64,000 nt of DNA from Siphonodentalium dalli. Lineage: Eukaryota > Mollusca > Scaphopoda > Gadilida > Siphonodentaliidae. The notes below the pieces were generated by a model. That model made no database searches and was not told the origin of the DNA. It was given only the letters and a program-made list of their open reading frames with translations. The stretch lies in assembly GCA_032622095.1 (NCBI GenBank), contig CP136067.1:45489549-45553548 (forward strand). The letters run 5' to 3'. Positions 11,081-22,324 of this stretch are shown piece by piece (the stretch's first letter is position 1; each line of letters begins with the position of its first letter). The position numbers and the translations under genes are program-made.

Positions 11081-11466
11081 TTAACCCTTTACCCAACAGA
11101 ACGACCCTGTGCCAATGCATTCTCTTATATATGCGAGTCGACCATAGGTCGCCTCGCATATATAAGAGAATGCATTGGCTTAACACATTAAAAATTATAA
11201 AATTGTTAAAGAATGTAAGAAAAAATGGTAAAAAGTGTTAAAAAACGATTTTTGTTAGGCCAATGCATTCTCTTATATATGCGAGGCGACCTATGGTCGA
11301 CTCGCATATATAAGAGAATGCATTGGCACAGGGCATAACTGTGACCATCACAATGTGGTCAATGATATCCATATTTGTATGGTGTTATTGAGACAGACCG
11401 AAGATATTTTAGGCTGTTGAAGCTTTATTTGGGCGTTTTTGGCCGGTTTGTTGGGTAAAGGGTTAA
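11081..11466 (+). mobile_element. TTAA-bounded twin-hairpin MITE, family E copy 1 (piggyBac-like ends)
   Basis: Flanked by TTAA (11081-11084, 11463-11466). Terminal inverted repeats are CCCTTTACCCAACA and its complement. TTAA targets with CCC-starting ends are typical of piggyBac-type non-autonomous elements. Inside are two near-perfect hairpins, 11111-11179 and 11259-11327, each with arms GCCAATGCATTCTCTTATAT and a GCGAGKCGACC apex. Hairpin 2 is the reverse complement of hairpin 1. An AT-rich spacer separates them. The right arm also holds tggtcaatgatatccatatt. No transposase. Confidence 0.85.
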
Positions 11467-11601
11467 TATAATATACTCTGCAGCCTGGCATCTACATTGC
11501 GCTTTTGTTATCATTCTCCTGATTGACTGAGGGTGAGTTACATGTCGGGCCGCAAATCATGTGTTACTCTCGGGGGGGGGGGGGTAAAAACATTTCTTAA
11601 G

Positions 11602-11967
11602 TTGTTGCCCGCTCATCGATGACCAATCATGGTCACAGCTCAATAGCAGTTATCAAAACACCCATTTTGTAAACCCCACCGTTTCATAACGATCGTGAAC
11701 TGTGGTGTTTGCTAATTTGCATAATTATTGTTTTTAATTTGTAATTAAAACGCGTTGTGCATAAATTGTATTGTTGCCCGCTCAGCGATGATCAGTCATG
11801 ATAATAAAACAACGAAGTATTCAACGTACATAGATTCCCCCACAGGTCTCTAATATAGTTATTAAAACACTCATTTTATAAACCCCACCGCTTCGTAACA
11901 ATCGCCAATTCGCATAATTATTGTTTTTAATTTGCAATTAAAACGCGTTGTGCATAAATGGTGTAAA
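11602..11967 (+). repeat. Diverged tandem duplication, two units of ~170-195 bp
   Basis: The unit starting GTTGCCCGCTCATCGATGA (11605) is repeated at about 11773 as GTTGCCCGCTCAGCGATGA. Both contain TAAACCCCACCG and both end AATTAAAACGCGTTGTGCAT. A G run (11571-11583) precedes it. Confidence 0.75.
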
Positions 11968-12628
11968 GACTGAGTAAGTCCGTTATGTGGTTCAATACTG
12001 AATGCTGTGGAACAAATAGATAAACAGTATGCAGTTGGTATCTCTGCAGACAACATTGCACACATGAGGTACATACATTACAAATACATTTGTGTACAAA
12101 TAATTGGCAATTTCCTTTCGGCCACATTTTCATTCCTCCGACTTTACAAGTATCCCTGTGTGGCGCAATTGTCAATTTCTTTTGCGGGACAAAAACTTCT
12201 TAGTTTCATAGTATGTTAGCGTTCTTGAAATTAACACATCTACACTCATTTAAAACGGAACCGACCATTTCGCCAAATGGATACTCGAATTCGAAATTGA
12301 TTTACCCCTCTTTCATTTAACCAATTCCCACTAGGCAACCAGCAAAATGACAGGACAATAACAGCTCCAATGATGGACGTGTTAATAAATTAAAAATTTG
12401 AAGGTTTTATTTTAAGCAGGTGTCCACTCCTTTGCCGGGTAGCACAACAGTTGTCACCATTGTTTTCGTGAGACACGGAGATTTGTCGCCGAATAACAAC
12501 TGAACGACCACAACTAGATGTTTTGGAGCCATGTACATGTATAAGAGAGCCGAGGTGATATATATATACTACTTTAATATTTCGGGCTAATAAGCTTTAA
12601 CAACTTTGACATATATGGATCAACAACC
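11968..12628. other. Unassigned stretch
   Basis: No exon with credible splice signals. Overlapping 60-80 codon frames on both strands at 11871-12219 look like chance. Confidence 0.3.
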
Positions 12629-12639
12629 ACTCTCATCTA

Positions 12640-12943
12640 AATTGATTAATTGCTTGGGGTTTAATGTCGCTTTCAGAAACTAAGGCCATATCACGACATT
12701 GCCAGTTTTAGTGGTGGAGGATACGCACACTAACGGCTAATCTAACAGTGATTTCATTTTCTGATAAACTCGTCGACCATGTGCGGCAAACCACCGGCCA
12801 TCGGCGAGTAACTGGCAACTCTACCAGATAATGATTTCGAGTTACACGATGGAGACATGTTGATTTGAACCCTTATCGCCAACGCTGGAGGGCGAAACGG
12901 ATTGGAGTTGTGCCCCTTAACCGATTGAGCCACCGAAACCCCC
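12640..12943 (-). mobile_element. tRNA-derived SINE, copy 1
   Basis: On the minus strand the head reads GGTGGCTCAATCGGTTAAG, an RNA polymerase III A box (TGGCTCAATCGG), and about 50 bases on is GGGTTCAAATC, a B box. The body contains GAGTTGCCAGTTACTCG and the tail ends in AAGCGACATTAAACCCC plus ATTG/CAAT repeats. Target duplication ACTCTCATCTA flanks it at 12629-12639 and 12944-12954. Confidence 0.88.
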
Positions 12944-13011
12944 ACTCTCATCTAGAAACCGTGAACATAGTTTCCTCAAACCGCCGAAAACAAAAATGAT
13001 CGAACCGGGCT

Positions 13012-13335
13012 GATGTCCGTTCTGCTGACCGTATATACTCATACCAACCTATCATTAAATGGACTGTTGTCCGTTCTGCTGACCGCGTATACTCTTACCA
13101 ACCTATCATTAAATGGACTGATGTCCGTTCTGCTGACCGTGTATACTCATACCAACCTATCATTAAATGGACTGATGTCCGTTCTGCTGACCGCGTATAC
13201 TCATACCAACCTATCATAAAATGGACTGATGTCCGTTCTGCTGACCGTGTATACTCATACCAACCTATCATTAAATGGACTGATGTCCGTTCTGCTGACC
13301 GTGTATACTCATACCAACCTATCATTAAATGGACT
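13012..13335 (+). repeat. 54-bp minisatellite, six units
   Basis: Six head-to-tail 54-bp units starting GATGTCCGTTCTGCTGACCG and ending ATCATTAAATGGACT, with only a few substitutions (for example gtg/gcg before tatactc). As 54 is a multiple of three, an 18-residue repeat is open in frames on both strands. Unit 4 has TAA in the plus frame from one T-to-A change. Confidence 0.92.
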
Positions 13336-13438
13336 GTTGATGGAATCTTCCGAGTACGACGTGATTAAATCACTGTTTGATCTCTTTGCCGCGACTCCTC
13401 TGCATGCTGGTGCGAAAACGAATCGCCTACAAGAATAA
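13336..13438 (+). CDS. Weak candidate small coding segment following the minisatellite
   Basis: The plus frame of the 54-bp repeat runs on into MESSEYDVIKSLFDLF, then AATPLHAGAKTNRLQE and TAA, followed at once by AATAAAATG. Codon composition is less AT-driven than around it. There is no start context beyond the repeat and no family match. Could equally be chance. Confidence 0.18.
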
Positions 13439-13664
13439 AATGTGACTTTCAACACGTATTCATGAATGGAACATACATATATACATAGATAAATATATAA
13501 ATACTGCAGCAGCTCCTGCAATATGTGTATCTACAGTTTTATAAATATTGTACATGCAAATAACCATGATGACTTGTACATATATAGCATGTCTAGCCTC
13601 GGAGTTTGATACTTGCATATGTGATGGACCCGAAGGTAAAGTGTGTACATACTGCTCTGAACTT

Positions 13665-14165
13665 GCAGTCTATGTATCTGGCGTCTGGTAGTGCGATAGC
13701 GGATATATAAGACTAACGTATGCATACATGCAGTCTATGTATATGGAGTTTGATAGGTCGATGGCGTGTAAATATAGGCCAACTTATACACACCTGCAGT
13801 CTATGTATTTGGAGTTTGATATGTCGATGGCGGATATTAAGGCTAACGCATACACACTTGGAGTCTATGTCTCTGAGTTTGATATGTCGATAGGGGATAC
13901 ATATGCTAACGTATAAATGCACACGTGCAGGCTATGTATATGGAGTTTGATGGGTAGATGGTGGATAAATAGGCTAATGTAAACACACCTGCAGTCTATG
14001 TATCTGGAGTCTGACAGGGCGATGGCGGATAAATATGCTAACGTATACACACCCGCAGTCTATGTATATGGAGTCTGAAAATGTGGTGACGGATAAATAG
14101 GCTAACGTATACACACCTGCAGTCTATGTATCTGGAGTCTGACAGGGCGATGGCGGATAATAGAA
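13665..14165 (+). repeat. ~65-bp minisatellite, about eight diverged units
   Basis: Units begin at about 13665, 13730, 13796, 13860, 13927, 13991, 14055 and 14119 (64-67 bases). Each has GCAGTCTATGTATMTGGAGT, a GATGGCGGATAAATA-like block and GCTAACGTATACACACC. The open frames on both strands here are by-products. Confidence 0.88.
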
Positions 14166-15508
14166 CAACGAATCCTATCACAGTGTTCTCTATTGATACT
14201 CGAGTCATAGTCTGAAATGAAATAGAACAATACATCTTATGTCTAGATGTGGAGTCGACTCATTGTCTATCCGCATGTCTTTATTCTAGGATGTATCATG
14301 TTCTCTCGACGCCGGTAAGATACATGTAGTTCATCGTAGCGATGTTTGCGCTGAATAACTGGTTATTTTGCCACTAATATAGGTGTTCCCAGTGTCTCGT
14401 ATAGTTCTGTTACTTAAAACATGGCTATGACTTCACTCTTTTGTTCATCGAGTCCAGTTGATGGGATAATGGATGGTTATTGTCGATAATGTGCATTATT
14501 TTGTGAACAACAATCCATTATTTTATATAACGGACGCTCATTATCCAAATTAATGAACAGTTTTTGTAATGTGAACGAAACAATTTATATATGACTTGCA
14601 TGTATGCTACCATACTACATATGTATGTAGCTATCTATAGACAACGATTTTCAAGTATAATATCGATCTGATCGATAGCGAGAACCATCACACATATACA
14701 TGTACCTATAGAGCCTCGTCATTCAGAATCATGTAACACCCCTCACGAAAAACATAAGCTGATATAGTTATTTACATGTAAATGTATTCCTTCGATCTTC
14801 AGTATAATGACCTCAATCAACAAGATCGCAAAATCTCCGATTAGGCATATACAACGCGCACACCAATCAGTCTTTATAATTCTCCGCCAAATCCGAAATA
14901 TGTCGCATAAATAATTTCATATAATTGCCGAAATGTAATGGTAAAACTCCGAGGATATTGGTTAAAGCTATCTCAGAAGAAGCTCATTGGCCTATATCGA
15001 TCCATTCGCTGAAATAATGTAAATTTTTTCGCCATTTTCCTATACATTTAATGGATAACATACATAAATTATATAGACATTATCAATGTGACGTGATAAA
15101 AAAGGATGGGGGAACAAGTTATAGAACTTGAGTATTGATCTTGTTCCTTGTAAACATTCAACACACAGTATAGATTTATATGTTGTACTCAGACCATAGT
15201 TTGGGTGCAGCACCAACACGAGGCGATCGAAGTTGAGGATGAGTGTCTATGTTTGAGAGCAAAATTGAAGGGAGGGTCAGCATACGTAATAAATTGCGTT
15301 GAGCCGAAGCTACTGACTGTTGGATGGACGAAAACGTGGAAAGATAAGACGGTTGTTTGTTGAATTTATTATCTGAACATTTCATAAGGAAACTACTCAT
15401 CAACGGGTATTTCGTACAGTAAGGGTTAACATCTCAACAAGCTCACGTGGACCACCGCTAAATCAACAGCACACCACAACACCATATACCATTATATAGC
15501 AGGACAAC
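14166..15508. other. Unassigned stretch
   Basis: No gene recognised. A minus-strand frame at 15176-15403 ends in TTPSILLSN-like text without a known domain. Its start, attatctgaacatttc, also appears near 54280, so it may be repeat-derived. Confidence 0.3.
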
Positions 15509-15511
15509 TTA

Positions 15512-15924
15512 GGGTACGTTCATACACTGGCAAGTTTGCACGGTATGGTTTGCAGGAATTTTGTCGTAGAAAACGTTATGGTGCCAGAATATGAACGGAA
15601 ATAAGCATATACGATGCATTTGTACCACAGCTAACTACGTGCGAAGTAAAACCTCTGTAGTTCCACCTGTAGCGATGCTACCGGAATTTGCCTGTAAATA
15701 GCATGCAATTATATCGCAAGAATAAATCATACAGGTGTTTGAAGGCAAATTACAGTAGCACCGTTACAAGTGGAACTACATAAAGTTTACTTCTCATGTC
15801 GTTAGCTATGGTAAAGATGCATGCTATGTGCACGTTTTCGTTCATATTCTGGCACCATGTGGTTTTCTATGACGAAATGCCAGCAAAACATACCGTGCAA
15901 ACTTGCCAGCGTATGAACGTAGCC
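15512..15924. mobile_element. TTA-flanked MITE with long inverted ends (PIF/Harbinger-like)
   Basis: The left end GGGTACGTTCATACACTGGC and the right end (reverse complement GGCTACGTTCATACGCTGGC) stay similar over about 90 bases (CAAGTTTGCACGGTATG, then GTGCCAGAATATGAACG). TTA lies directly outside both ends (15509-15511, 15925-15927). A 3-bp TTA target with a GG-starting inverted repeat is characteristic of PIF/Harbinger elements. No transposase inside. Confidence 0.8.
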
Positions 15925-16310
15925 TTAGCTAGTACAATGCGATCAAACAAAAATAAAACTAATACATAAAGAGTATTGCGTGATATGACCAATCGATCTT
16001 TATATACAAATATATAGGTTAAACTCGCGGGGTCACTCATCCGTTCGCTCCCTTGATTCCGAATTCATTTCCAAATGATCCTATATACATAAAATTGTAT
16101 GTTTTATAATTGACCACAGTTATTCTATATAATATACCAACGTCCACGCAGCTTCCAGACAGAGCAGAGTGTTATTTTAATGACTAATTTGGGTGGGCTG
16201 TAAGACAGCCAATTCATGGATATGCCCTCTCCAGGCAAGGAGCACTCGGCCCATCTGGTGGATAGTTATCCCAGATGGGTTAGCATAGATTTTGTTGTTT
16301 ATTTTCTATC

Positions 16311-16708
16311 TTAAAGCCACATGGCGGTTTGCGCTCCAAAATACACATAATATTATTTTGAATTTTTCTCCGTATCGAAATAGGTCGATAAATATCTGAA
16401 CTACAGTTCTACTAGCATTATGTAACCCCAAAAGACGCATTGAAGTAATTAAAAATACAGCTGTGAATACGGTGTTTGGGTCCCAAACACGAAACAGCTG
16501 TTTGCACGACATGGAACAGAAAAGAGCGTTCCGTGGTAGTCTATTCCTGATTTGGTAGCAATAAAGAGCGTTTATCTGACTTCTAGCGAAAAGTTGAAAG
16601 CGGCTGAAAAATTGCTGCGACTTTGGCAAGTGTTTTTCAAAGCATATGGAGTCGCTCCAAATTATGTAGAAAAAAAATTAGAGGTTCGAATGAGCCATGT
16701 CCGTTTAA
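16311..16708 (+). mobile_element. TTAA-bounded MITE, family A copy 1
   Basis: Starts TTAA-AGCCACATGGCGGTTTGC and ends GAGCCATGTCCGT-TTAA. Contains tcgataaatatctgaac, GACGCATTGAAGTAAT, GGTGTTTGGGTCCCAAACA and the 42-bp-spaced AAAGAGCGTT boxes (16521, 16563). Other copies: 17747-18168, 36839-37299, 52928-53373 and 61272-61717. Confidence 0.85.
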
Positions 16709-16721
16709 TCTGTATGAACCT

Positions 16722-16723
<2 letters not shown>

Positions 16724-16765
<42 letters not shown>

Positions 16766-16800
16766 CTCTCTATCCTCTCTCTCGCCCTCTCTCCCCCGCT
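16724..16800 (+). repeat. (CT)n microsatellite
   Basis: About 38 bases of pure CT followed by interrupted CT/CCCT. The 87- and 145-codon frames across it are artefacts. Confidence 0.95.
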
Positions 16801-17746
16801 CAGAAAATGAGATAATATTATATTATGTCTCCAAGAAACCTCAGAATGAGATTCATAGAACACATGATATATTGCATATGTATATGCCCCATGCCGCGCT
16901 TGACTATATATTCATTTTAACTATATGCCCCGCCATTCTGAAAAATATCGGTTTATATACCCCACGAGAGGACACTTGGCAACATCTGTTTAGCGTTTTA
17001 ACGTGTCTCCAAGTTGCATTAGATATATTAAAAGCCACTCTCTTCATATTTCATTGTTGAAGTACTTAAGACAGGAAGGCCTTCGCTTAGATTTAGATCC
17101 CAATGCGCTTTCCCAAGCGCCTGGTTGGGTAATCTAATCTTGTCTCCAAGACAAGATCGCAGATAAGTCCCATTAATCCTTGTCTAAATTGTACAACGGC
17201 ATCTTAAACAATGTGCAATAGCATACCAAGAGACACAACAAGACTGTGGGGGAGAATTATGATTGTCGGCGCGAAATTCTCAGAAGCCATGAAATGAACA
17301 TAAACCGTGCAGAGCTCAATCGGATTCGCTTCGTGATGGAGTGGGGAAACTCGGTAAACTTGGAAGAACAATCAATATCGAAGTGCAAAAAATAGTGGAA
17401 TTTAACCTGCTGTAACATGATGGGTATTTAATCTGCACCGAGCTTAAAGGCTCAATCATCGAGCAAGGCATTTGCGACACCTACCTTGATATTCGTCTTT
17501 AAGAATCGCACGCATCTTTCTCGTCTGTCAGCAGCCGTAAAAGACCAACGATAAGAGGGTTTATATCCTACTTGTTCTTTAAAGCGACAGTGAATCTTCA
17601 GCCTTGTGTAAACTATCGCTCACCACCCCCATATCAAATTTCGGAGATAAAAATACATATAGGTCAATAAATACGACTATATGATACATAGTTAATAATT
17701 GAAGATTTATTGAACAAGTGTTATGTTTACCGTATACAAAATAAGT
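16801..17746. other. Unassigned stretch
   Basis: Nothing recognised. GC is slightly raised at 17060-17560, but no frame there is open beyond about 40 codons with splice sites. Confidence 0.3.
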
Positions 17747-18168
17747 TTAAAGCCACATGGCGGTTTGCGCTCCAAAATACACATATTATTCGTTCTGAAC
17801 TACCTTTCTATGAGCATTATGTAACCCAAAAGGACGCATTGAGGTAATACAAAATACAACTGTGAATATGGTGTTTTGGTTCCAAACACAAAAGGGTTCC
17901 AAACACAAAACATCCATTTGCGCGACATGGAACAGAAAATAGCGTTCCGTGGTAGTCAATTCCTGATATGGTAGCAGTAAAGAGCGTTTGTCTGACTTCT
18001 GGGGAAAAGTTGAAAACGGCTGAAAATTGGCTGTGAATTTGGCAAGTGTTTTTCAGAGCATATGAAGCCAGTATATCGACAGTTAAATTATTTATCGACC
18101 TATCGTATCCGTCATTCCAAATTACGTAGAAAACTAATTGGAGGTTCGAATGAGCCATGTCCGTTTAA
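17747..18168 (+). mobile_element. TTAA-bounded MITE, family A copy 2
   Basis: Same ends and order as copy 1, with a short internal duplication (GGTTCCAAACACAAAA twice near 17880-17910). AAAGAGCGTT-type boxes at 17937 (one change) and 17979. Confidence 0.85.
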
Positions 18169-18257
18169 AGATGCATTTAGGTTTCTAGATCTCAAGTTAT
18201 AATATTGAAAATAAAATATGCCTTATAAATTAGATCTGTAAATGCTATAGAATATAA

Positions 18258-18327
18258 TGGTAACTCCCAAACATACACACTCATTTATCTAATGGTAACT
18301 CCCAAACATTCACACTCATTTATCAAA
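18258..18327 (+). repeat. 35-bp tandem duplication
   Basis: AATGGTAACTCCCAAACAT plus ACACTCATTTATC occurs twice in tandem with one mismatch. Confidence 0.85.
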
Positions 18328-18489
18328 TAATATTTTTTGGTGTCCCTCTAAAACATGGATATTACATTAAACAATTGTTTAGAAAATTCAATAGAAAAAC
18401 AAATTAGCGTCTTTCGCGTGGCTCATCTCGTTCGAAACATGTTATTTTCAGCATGTTTTTCCCGAAAACGCGCACACATTTATCTGCTT

Positions 18490-18805
18490 ATAAGTAACTT
18501 GTTTTAGGGAGATAATCTGCTTAGAATTATGAGTCATTATGAGTCGATAATGTGCTGAAACTCAGAGCAGTTTAGTCACATTACCGACACATAATGAGGT
18601 GATTCTAAGCAGATGACACAAATAAGCCAACTCACATATTTTTCACGTATACGCTCTTTCTTTAACATGTGTGTTCACTGTGGCCCGATCCATAAAGCGA
18701 AATAACGGCTGATTCCATTATCTGCTTATTCAGAATCAAATAATCACATTATGTACCTATTTCAATTTATAGGTCGATTATGTGCGTATTTCTTCGAGTA
18801 TATTT
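18490..18805 (+). repeat. Family C repeat, copy 2 (uninterrupted)
   Basis: Matches the 9969-10530 copy along its length but lacks the GC-rich palindrome. The corresponding point reads CACGTATACGC. It serves as the empty-site comparator. Confidence 0.78.
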
Positions 18806-19265
18806 TGGTTATTTTATATGCTATATATAACCTGAGTAAATAGCAAAATGGGTTTTGGAAAAAATTAGCCTGAAATGAAACCCTGATTACATCTTTAAAT
18901 AACATTCTGCTATTATTTCTTTCCAAAACATGAACATATTTTCGAACAGTATGTATTGGAGCTTATTCTTTCTCTTATAATCGATAATGTGTAATATCGA
19001 TTTTAATTTGAAGATATCAATCCCATACGATACCCTAAAATTATCATAGGTACGTTTTATATACCAGAAAATAATTGGCTCCTGCCCATGAGGCCATTAA
19101 TGTTTTGATGATCAGATATCGACTTTCAACCGATGACGTTTAGCACGTATTGTGAGGAGAGAAAACATTACAAATTATCGTCTAATCCCTGATAAAGATA
19201 GTCCATGATCTCGTTCCCAAAAGCGCCAGATAATACAGAGCGTTCTCAATTGTACTCTTTATAAA
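18806..19265. other. Unassigned stretch
   Basis: A short block near 18880 (gaaaccctgattacatcttt) recurs at about 22150, so the repeat unit around family C may be larger than the part defined here. No gene. Confidence 0.35.
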
Positions 19266-19276
19266 CGTAACGCTGA

Positions 19277-19932
19277 TTGATTGATTGATTTTGGGTTTAA
19301 CACTTTACCCAACAGAAGGGCCCTGTGCCAATGCATTCTCTTATATATGCGAGTCGACCATAGGTCGCCTCGCATATATAAGAGAATGCATAGGCTTAAC
19401 ACATTAAAAATTATAAAATTGTTAAAGAATGTAAGAAAAAATGGTAAAAAGTGTTAAAAAAAGATTTTTTTTAGGCCAATGCATTCTCTTATATATGCGA
19501 GGCGACCTATGGTCGACTCGCATATATAAGAGAATGCATTGGCACAGGGCATAACTGTAACCATCACAATGTCGTCAAGGAGCCGGTTCCAATGATATCC
19601 ATATTTGTATGGTTCTATTGAGACAGACCGAAGATATTTTAGGCTGTTGAAGCTTTATTTGGCCGGTTTTGGCCGGTTTGTTGGGTAAAGGGTTAATGTC
19701 GCTTTCAGCAACTAATGCCATATCACGACATTACCTGTGATTTAAATGGCCGATGAACTCGTCGACCATGTGCGGCAAACAACCGGCCATCGACGACTAA
19801 CTGGCAACTCCACCATAAAACGATTTCGAGTTACAAAGTCCGCGATAGAAACGTGTGGGTTTGAACCCTTATCGCCAGCGCTGGAGGGCGAAACGGCATG
19901 GAGTTGTTCCCTAACCGATTGAGCCCCCCCCT
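19277..19932 (-). mobile_element. tRNA-derived SINE copy 2, interrupted by a twin-hairpin MITE
   Basis: SINE sequence is present as the ATTG tail (19277-19296) and the body plus tRNA head (19693-19932). It is flanked by an 11-bp target duplication GTAACGCTGAT (19266-19276, 19933-19943). The B box is GGGTTTGAACCC-like in reverse complement near 19860. The body is split exactly at the TTAA of GGGTTTAATGTCGCTTTC, a word that is uninterrupted in copies 1 and 3. Confidence 0.88.
19297..19696 (+). mobile_element. Twin-hairpin MITE, family E copy 2, nested in a SINE
   Basis: TTAA at both ends (19297-19300, 19693-19696). Left end CACTTTACCCAACA (one change from consensus), right end TGTTGGGTAAAGGG. 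Hairpins at about 19327-19395 and 19475-19543. Its insertion at a TTAA of the SINE proves the target site. Confidence 0.9.
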
Positions 19933-20329
19933 GTAACGCTGATGCATGCATGGCTGTTCTATATGTCTGTACCACAAGGATGATGATTGCAAGTAGTTTT
20001 CAATTTTCTGTTGACCGATATGCTCAAAGTTGGCTTTGGAACTTGTGACCAATTTTGTGTCAAAGCGTGGATCTTTTGAATATAAACTTTGGTTTCGAGA
20101 ATTGTGTGGGGCATTAAAAATGCCAAGGCGCACTGTAGGGTTCACGTTGTCTGTGGCCAAATTGGTCAATGGCAATTGTTTTCGAAAATGGCCAAATAAT
20201 ATTCATTTGGCCAAAGTTTTTCAATTCTATTATCATCAAATATTCACAAAACCCTTAATTTGTTAACAGATAATCAGTATATGTGTAGGGATAACAATTT
20301 ATCAAAAGTTACACATGCTTACTTATCAA

Positions 20330-20700
20330 AAAGACGATTAAAGACATATTATGTACTTATTCGGGTGCGTGGAAATTTCAAACAAATGGACCTAACAACT
20401 CCATAGAAAACATCGTCTGAATTATGCGCAATTGTTAATATATTTACTTCTCGATTCGGGACGCTACTATCTGCGATAAGCTAACGAAAACGATTTCGCC
20501 ATAGAGAGTCACTTTATTTAATTAATACATAAGAATGGCGGTGTTTGTTGTCAATTTGGATATACATGTATTTGTAAAAAATACTACTTTGTACAAGATT
20601 ATTCTCCATTTCTATGTGATCACCCTGTTGGAGTGTTTCATATCACTTTAATCGCTAGAACGGTGTCCTTTCTTTGTCAAGTGACAACACTTTACTGCTT
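20330..20700 (+). mobile_element. LINE 3' relic related to the element at 58-60 kb
   Basis: Matches 59490-59850: TTCGGGTGCGTG, ATTACTTCTCGATTCG, GATAAGCTAACGAAAACGA and TTTCGCCATAGAGAGTCACT all occur in the same order. No open frame survives. Confidence 0.65.
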
Positions 20701-20782
20701 TGTGGTTTCAAAATTAGACAATATAGGCAAATCAGTGCTAATTTATGTTGATATGTAGGGCACGCTACCGTCTAGATAACCA

Positions 20783-20997
20783 CAGTAATGCCCTAAATAA
20801 TCGACTCCTTAACCACGACAGAATTATGGGTAATTTTTCAAGATTTAGGCGGAAATATGGCTTGTTATCTTTCATCGGAAAGCTCTCACTGAGAGCTTTC
20901 CGATGAATGGCAACAAGCCGTATTTCCGGTTGAATCCTGAAAAGTTACCCATAATTCTGCTGTGGTTAAGAAGTCGATTATTTAGGGCATTACTGTA
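20783..20997. mobile_element. Foldback MITE, family D copy 1
   Basis: A 215-bp near-perfect palindrome. Its arms start CAGTAATGCCCTAAATAATC and run through GACTCCTTAACCAC, AATTATGGGTAA and GGAAATATGGCTTGTT, meeting at GAAAGCTCTCACTGAGAGCT. Other copies: 28839-29052 and 60192-60365. Confidence 0.85.
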
Positions 20998-21640
20998 TTT
21001 CAGTTCTTTGTAGTTCCCATCAGTGCAGATTTCCATTGTCACTGTTGTCCGACTCGAAATTTATCAGTTATTTTTGTGTGAGTTTCGATGTTCTGAGTGA
21101 TTCCATATTTAGTTTTTTTCCATTTGGCCAAACTTTGTGAAAAATGAAAAAACAATTGGGCAAAAGAATTTTCTGGCCAGCGTGTTATATGGCGAACAAC
21201 ACTGTCTTGTAAGTGGTCGGCGGTCTGACGAGTCATCCAATGCAATTAGAGATGAAACATGAAGCCTAAATAGCAAATATGATATACTAATACATTACTT
21301 AGAGAATTAATAGTTCTGTTGTGCTTATTGCAAACAGAATATTGAATATTAACAACCAATAAATGACGCCGGATGTGTTCGGTGCGGAACTTGAGTGTCT
21401 CTCGATTCTCCGCGGAACAGTTTGCACAAAGACCTGTGTTCTACATCGGATTATTTCACCATCATAAACGAGATCAAATTGGACAAAAAACCTCATAGAA
21501 CCATAATGCGAAGAGTAAAACAACACAAGGGAATCAACTGCCAGACTAATGTTTGCAAGGCACAGCTGACTCTTGGTCAACATGTTTTAAACAAGTCTGG
21601 CACATGCTGAAGCCAACTGTATAGTCAACTATTATCTCAA
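20998..21640. other. Unassigned stretch with two orphan frames
   Basis: A minus frame at 21039-21245 and a plus frame at 21395-21610 (with NVCKAQLTLGQHVLNKSGTC at its end) have protein-like composition but no family I recognise. They may belong to the retroelement whose tail lies at 21640-21912. Confidence 0.25.
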
Positions 21641-21912
21641 AGATGGATAGAGAATTCCAAACACATAGTTACATCAGCAACGTACACAATCTTACTTAAC
21701 AATGCTACTCACTTTGTACAACTCAAGTAAAGGTGTCAAAAATAGAATCTGCCATATACTACCGTAAGTTAGACTTCTACATATCAAACAGTTATATTGA
21801 ACACAATTTATGTTCGTTTCTATTTACACGTTTTAAGTTTTAACTCATGATGTAACTTGCAACTGCCTATATATCTGATGTATTGCAATAAATATTCTAT
21901 TCTATTCTATAA
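21640..21912 (+). mobile_element. Probable non-LTR retroelement 3' UTR and tail
   Basis: Ends ATGTATTGCAATAAATATTC followed by three ATTCT-type repeats. A polyadenylation-like AATAAA directly before a short pentamer tail is usual for several LINE clades. The coding part is not identified. Confidence 0.45.
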
Positions 21913-22324
21913 ATACAAAAACAAAACAATGTCATGTGTGGAAAATTAATGCGATTCTTATTGCTACATGTATGTCTTTAAATCTGAAATAAATCATCTA
22001 AATTCATCGAAACCATATAAAACTAATGGATATAAATTGTTATATCAAATAGAACTCGTCTTATACACGGTGGTGTACTATACATTCTATGCACGTTGCC
22101 ACATACAGTTCTCAATGTAACAAGCAAAAGCGAGTTTAGTATTAGTTGATCAGAAACCCTGAATACATCTTTAAATTAAAAAATCACCCAATTTATCCTT
22201 CCGCTCTTTTGTGGAAACTATGGGATGTGGCATATCGATGCACATCCACACCGAACTGTGAATATCAGTGAACCATATACACGGGCTCCAATTTGTTTGC
22301 ACAGCCGAAAAACCATCACATTAG

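Noticed and set aside
11101-11241. Recurrent frame with MRVDHRSPRIYKRMHW at several places (11 kb, 27 kb, 32 kb, 38 kb, 43 kb)
   Set aside because: It is simply the translation of the twin-hairpin arms. The reading appears wherever the MITE does, on both strands.
16623-17060. 145-codon frame with a Ser/Leu run
   Set aside because: Runs through a (CT)n microsatellite and the end of a MITE.
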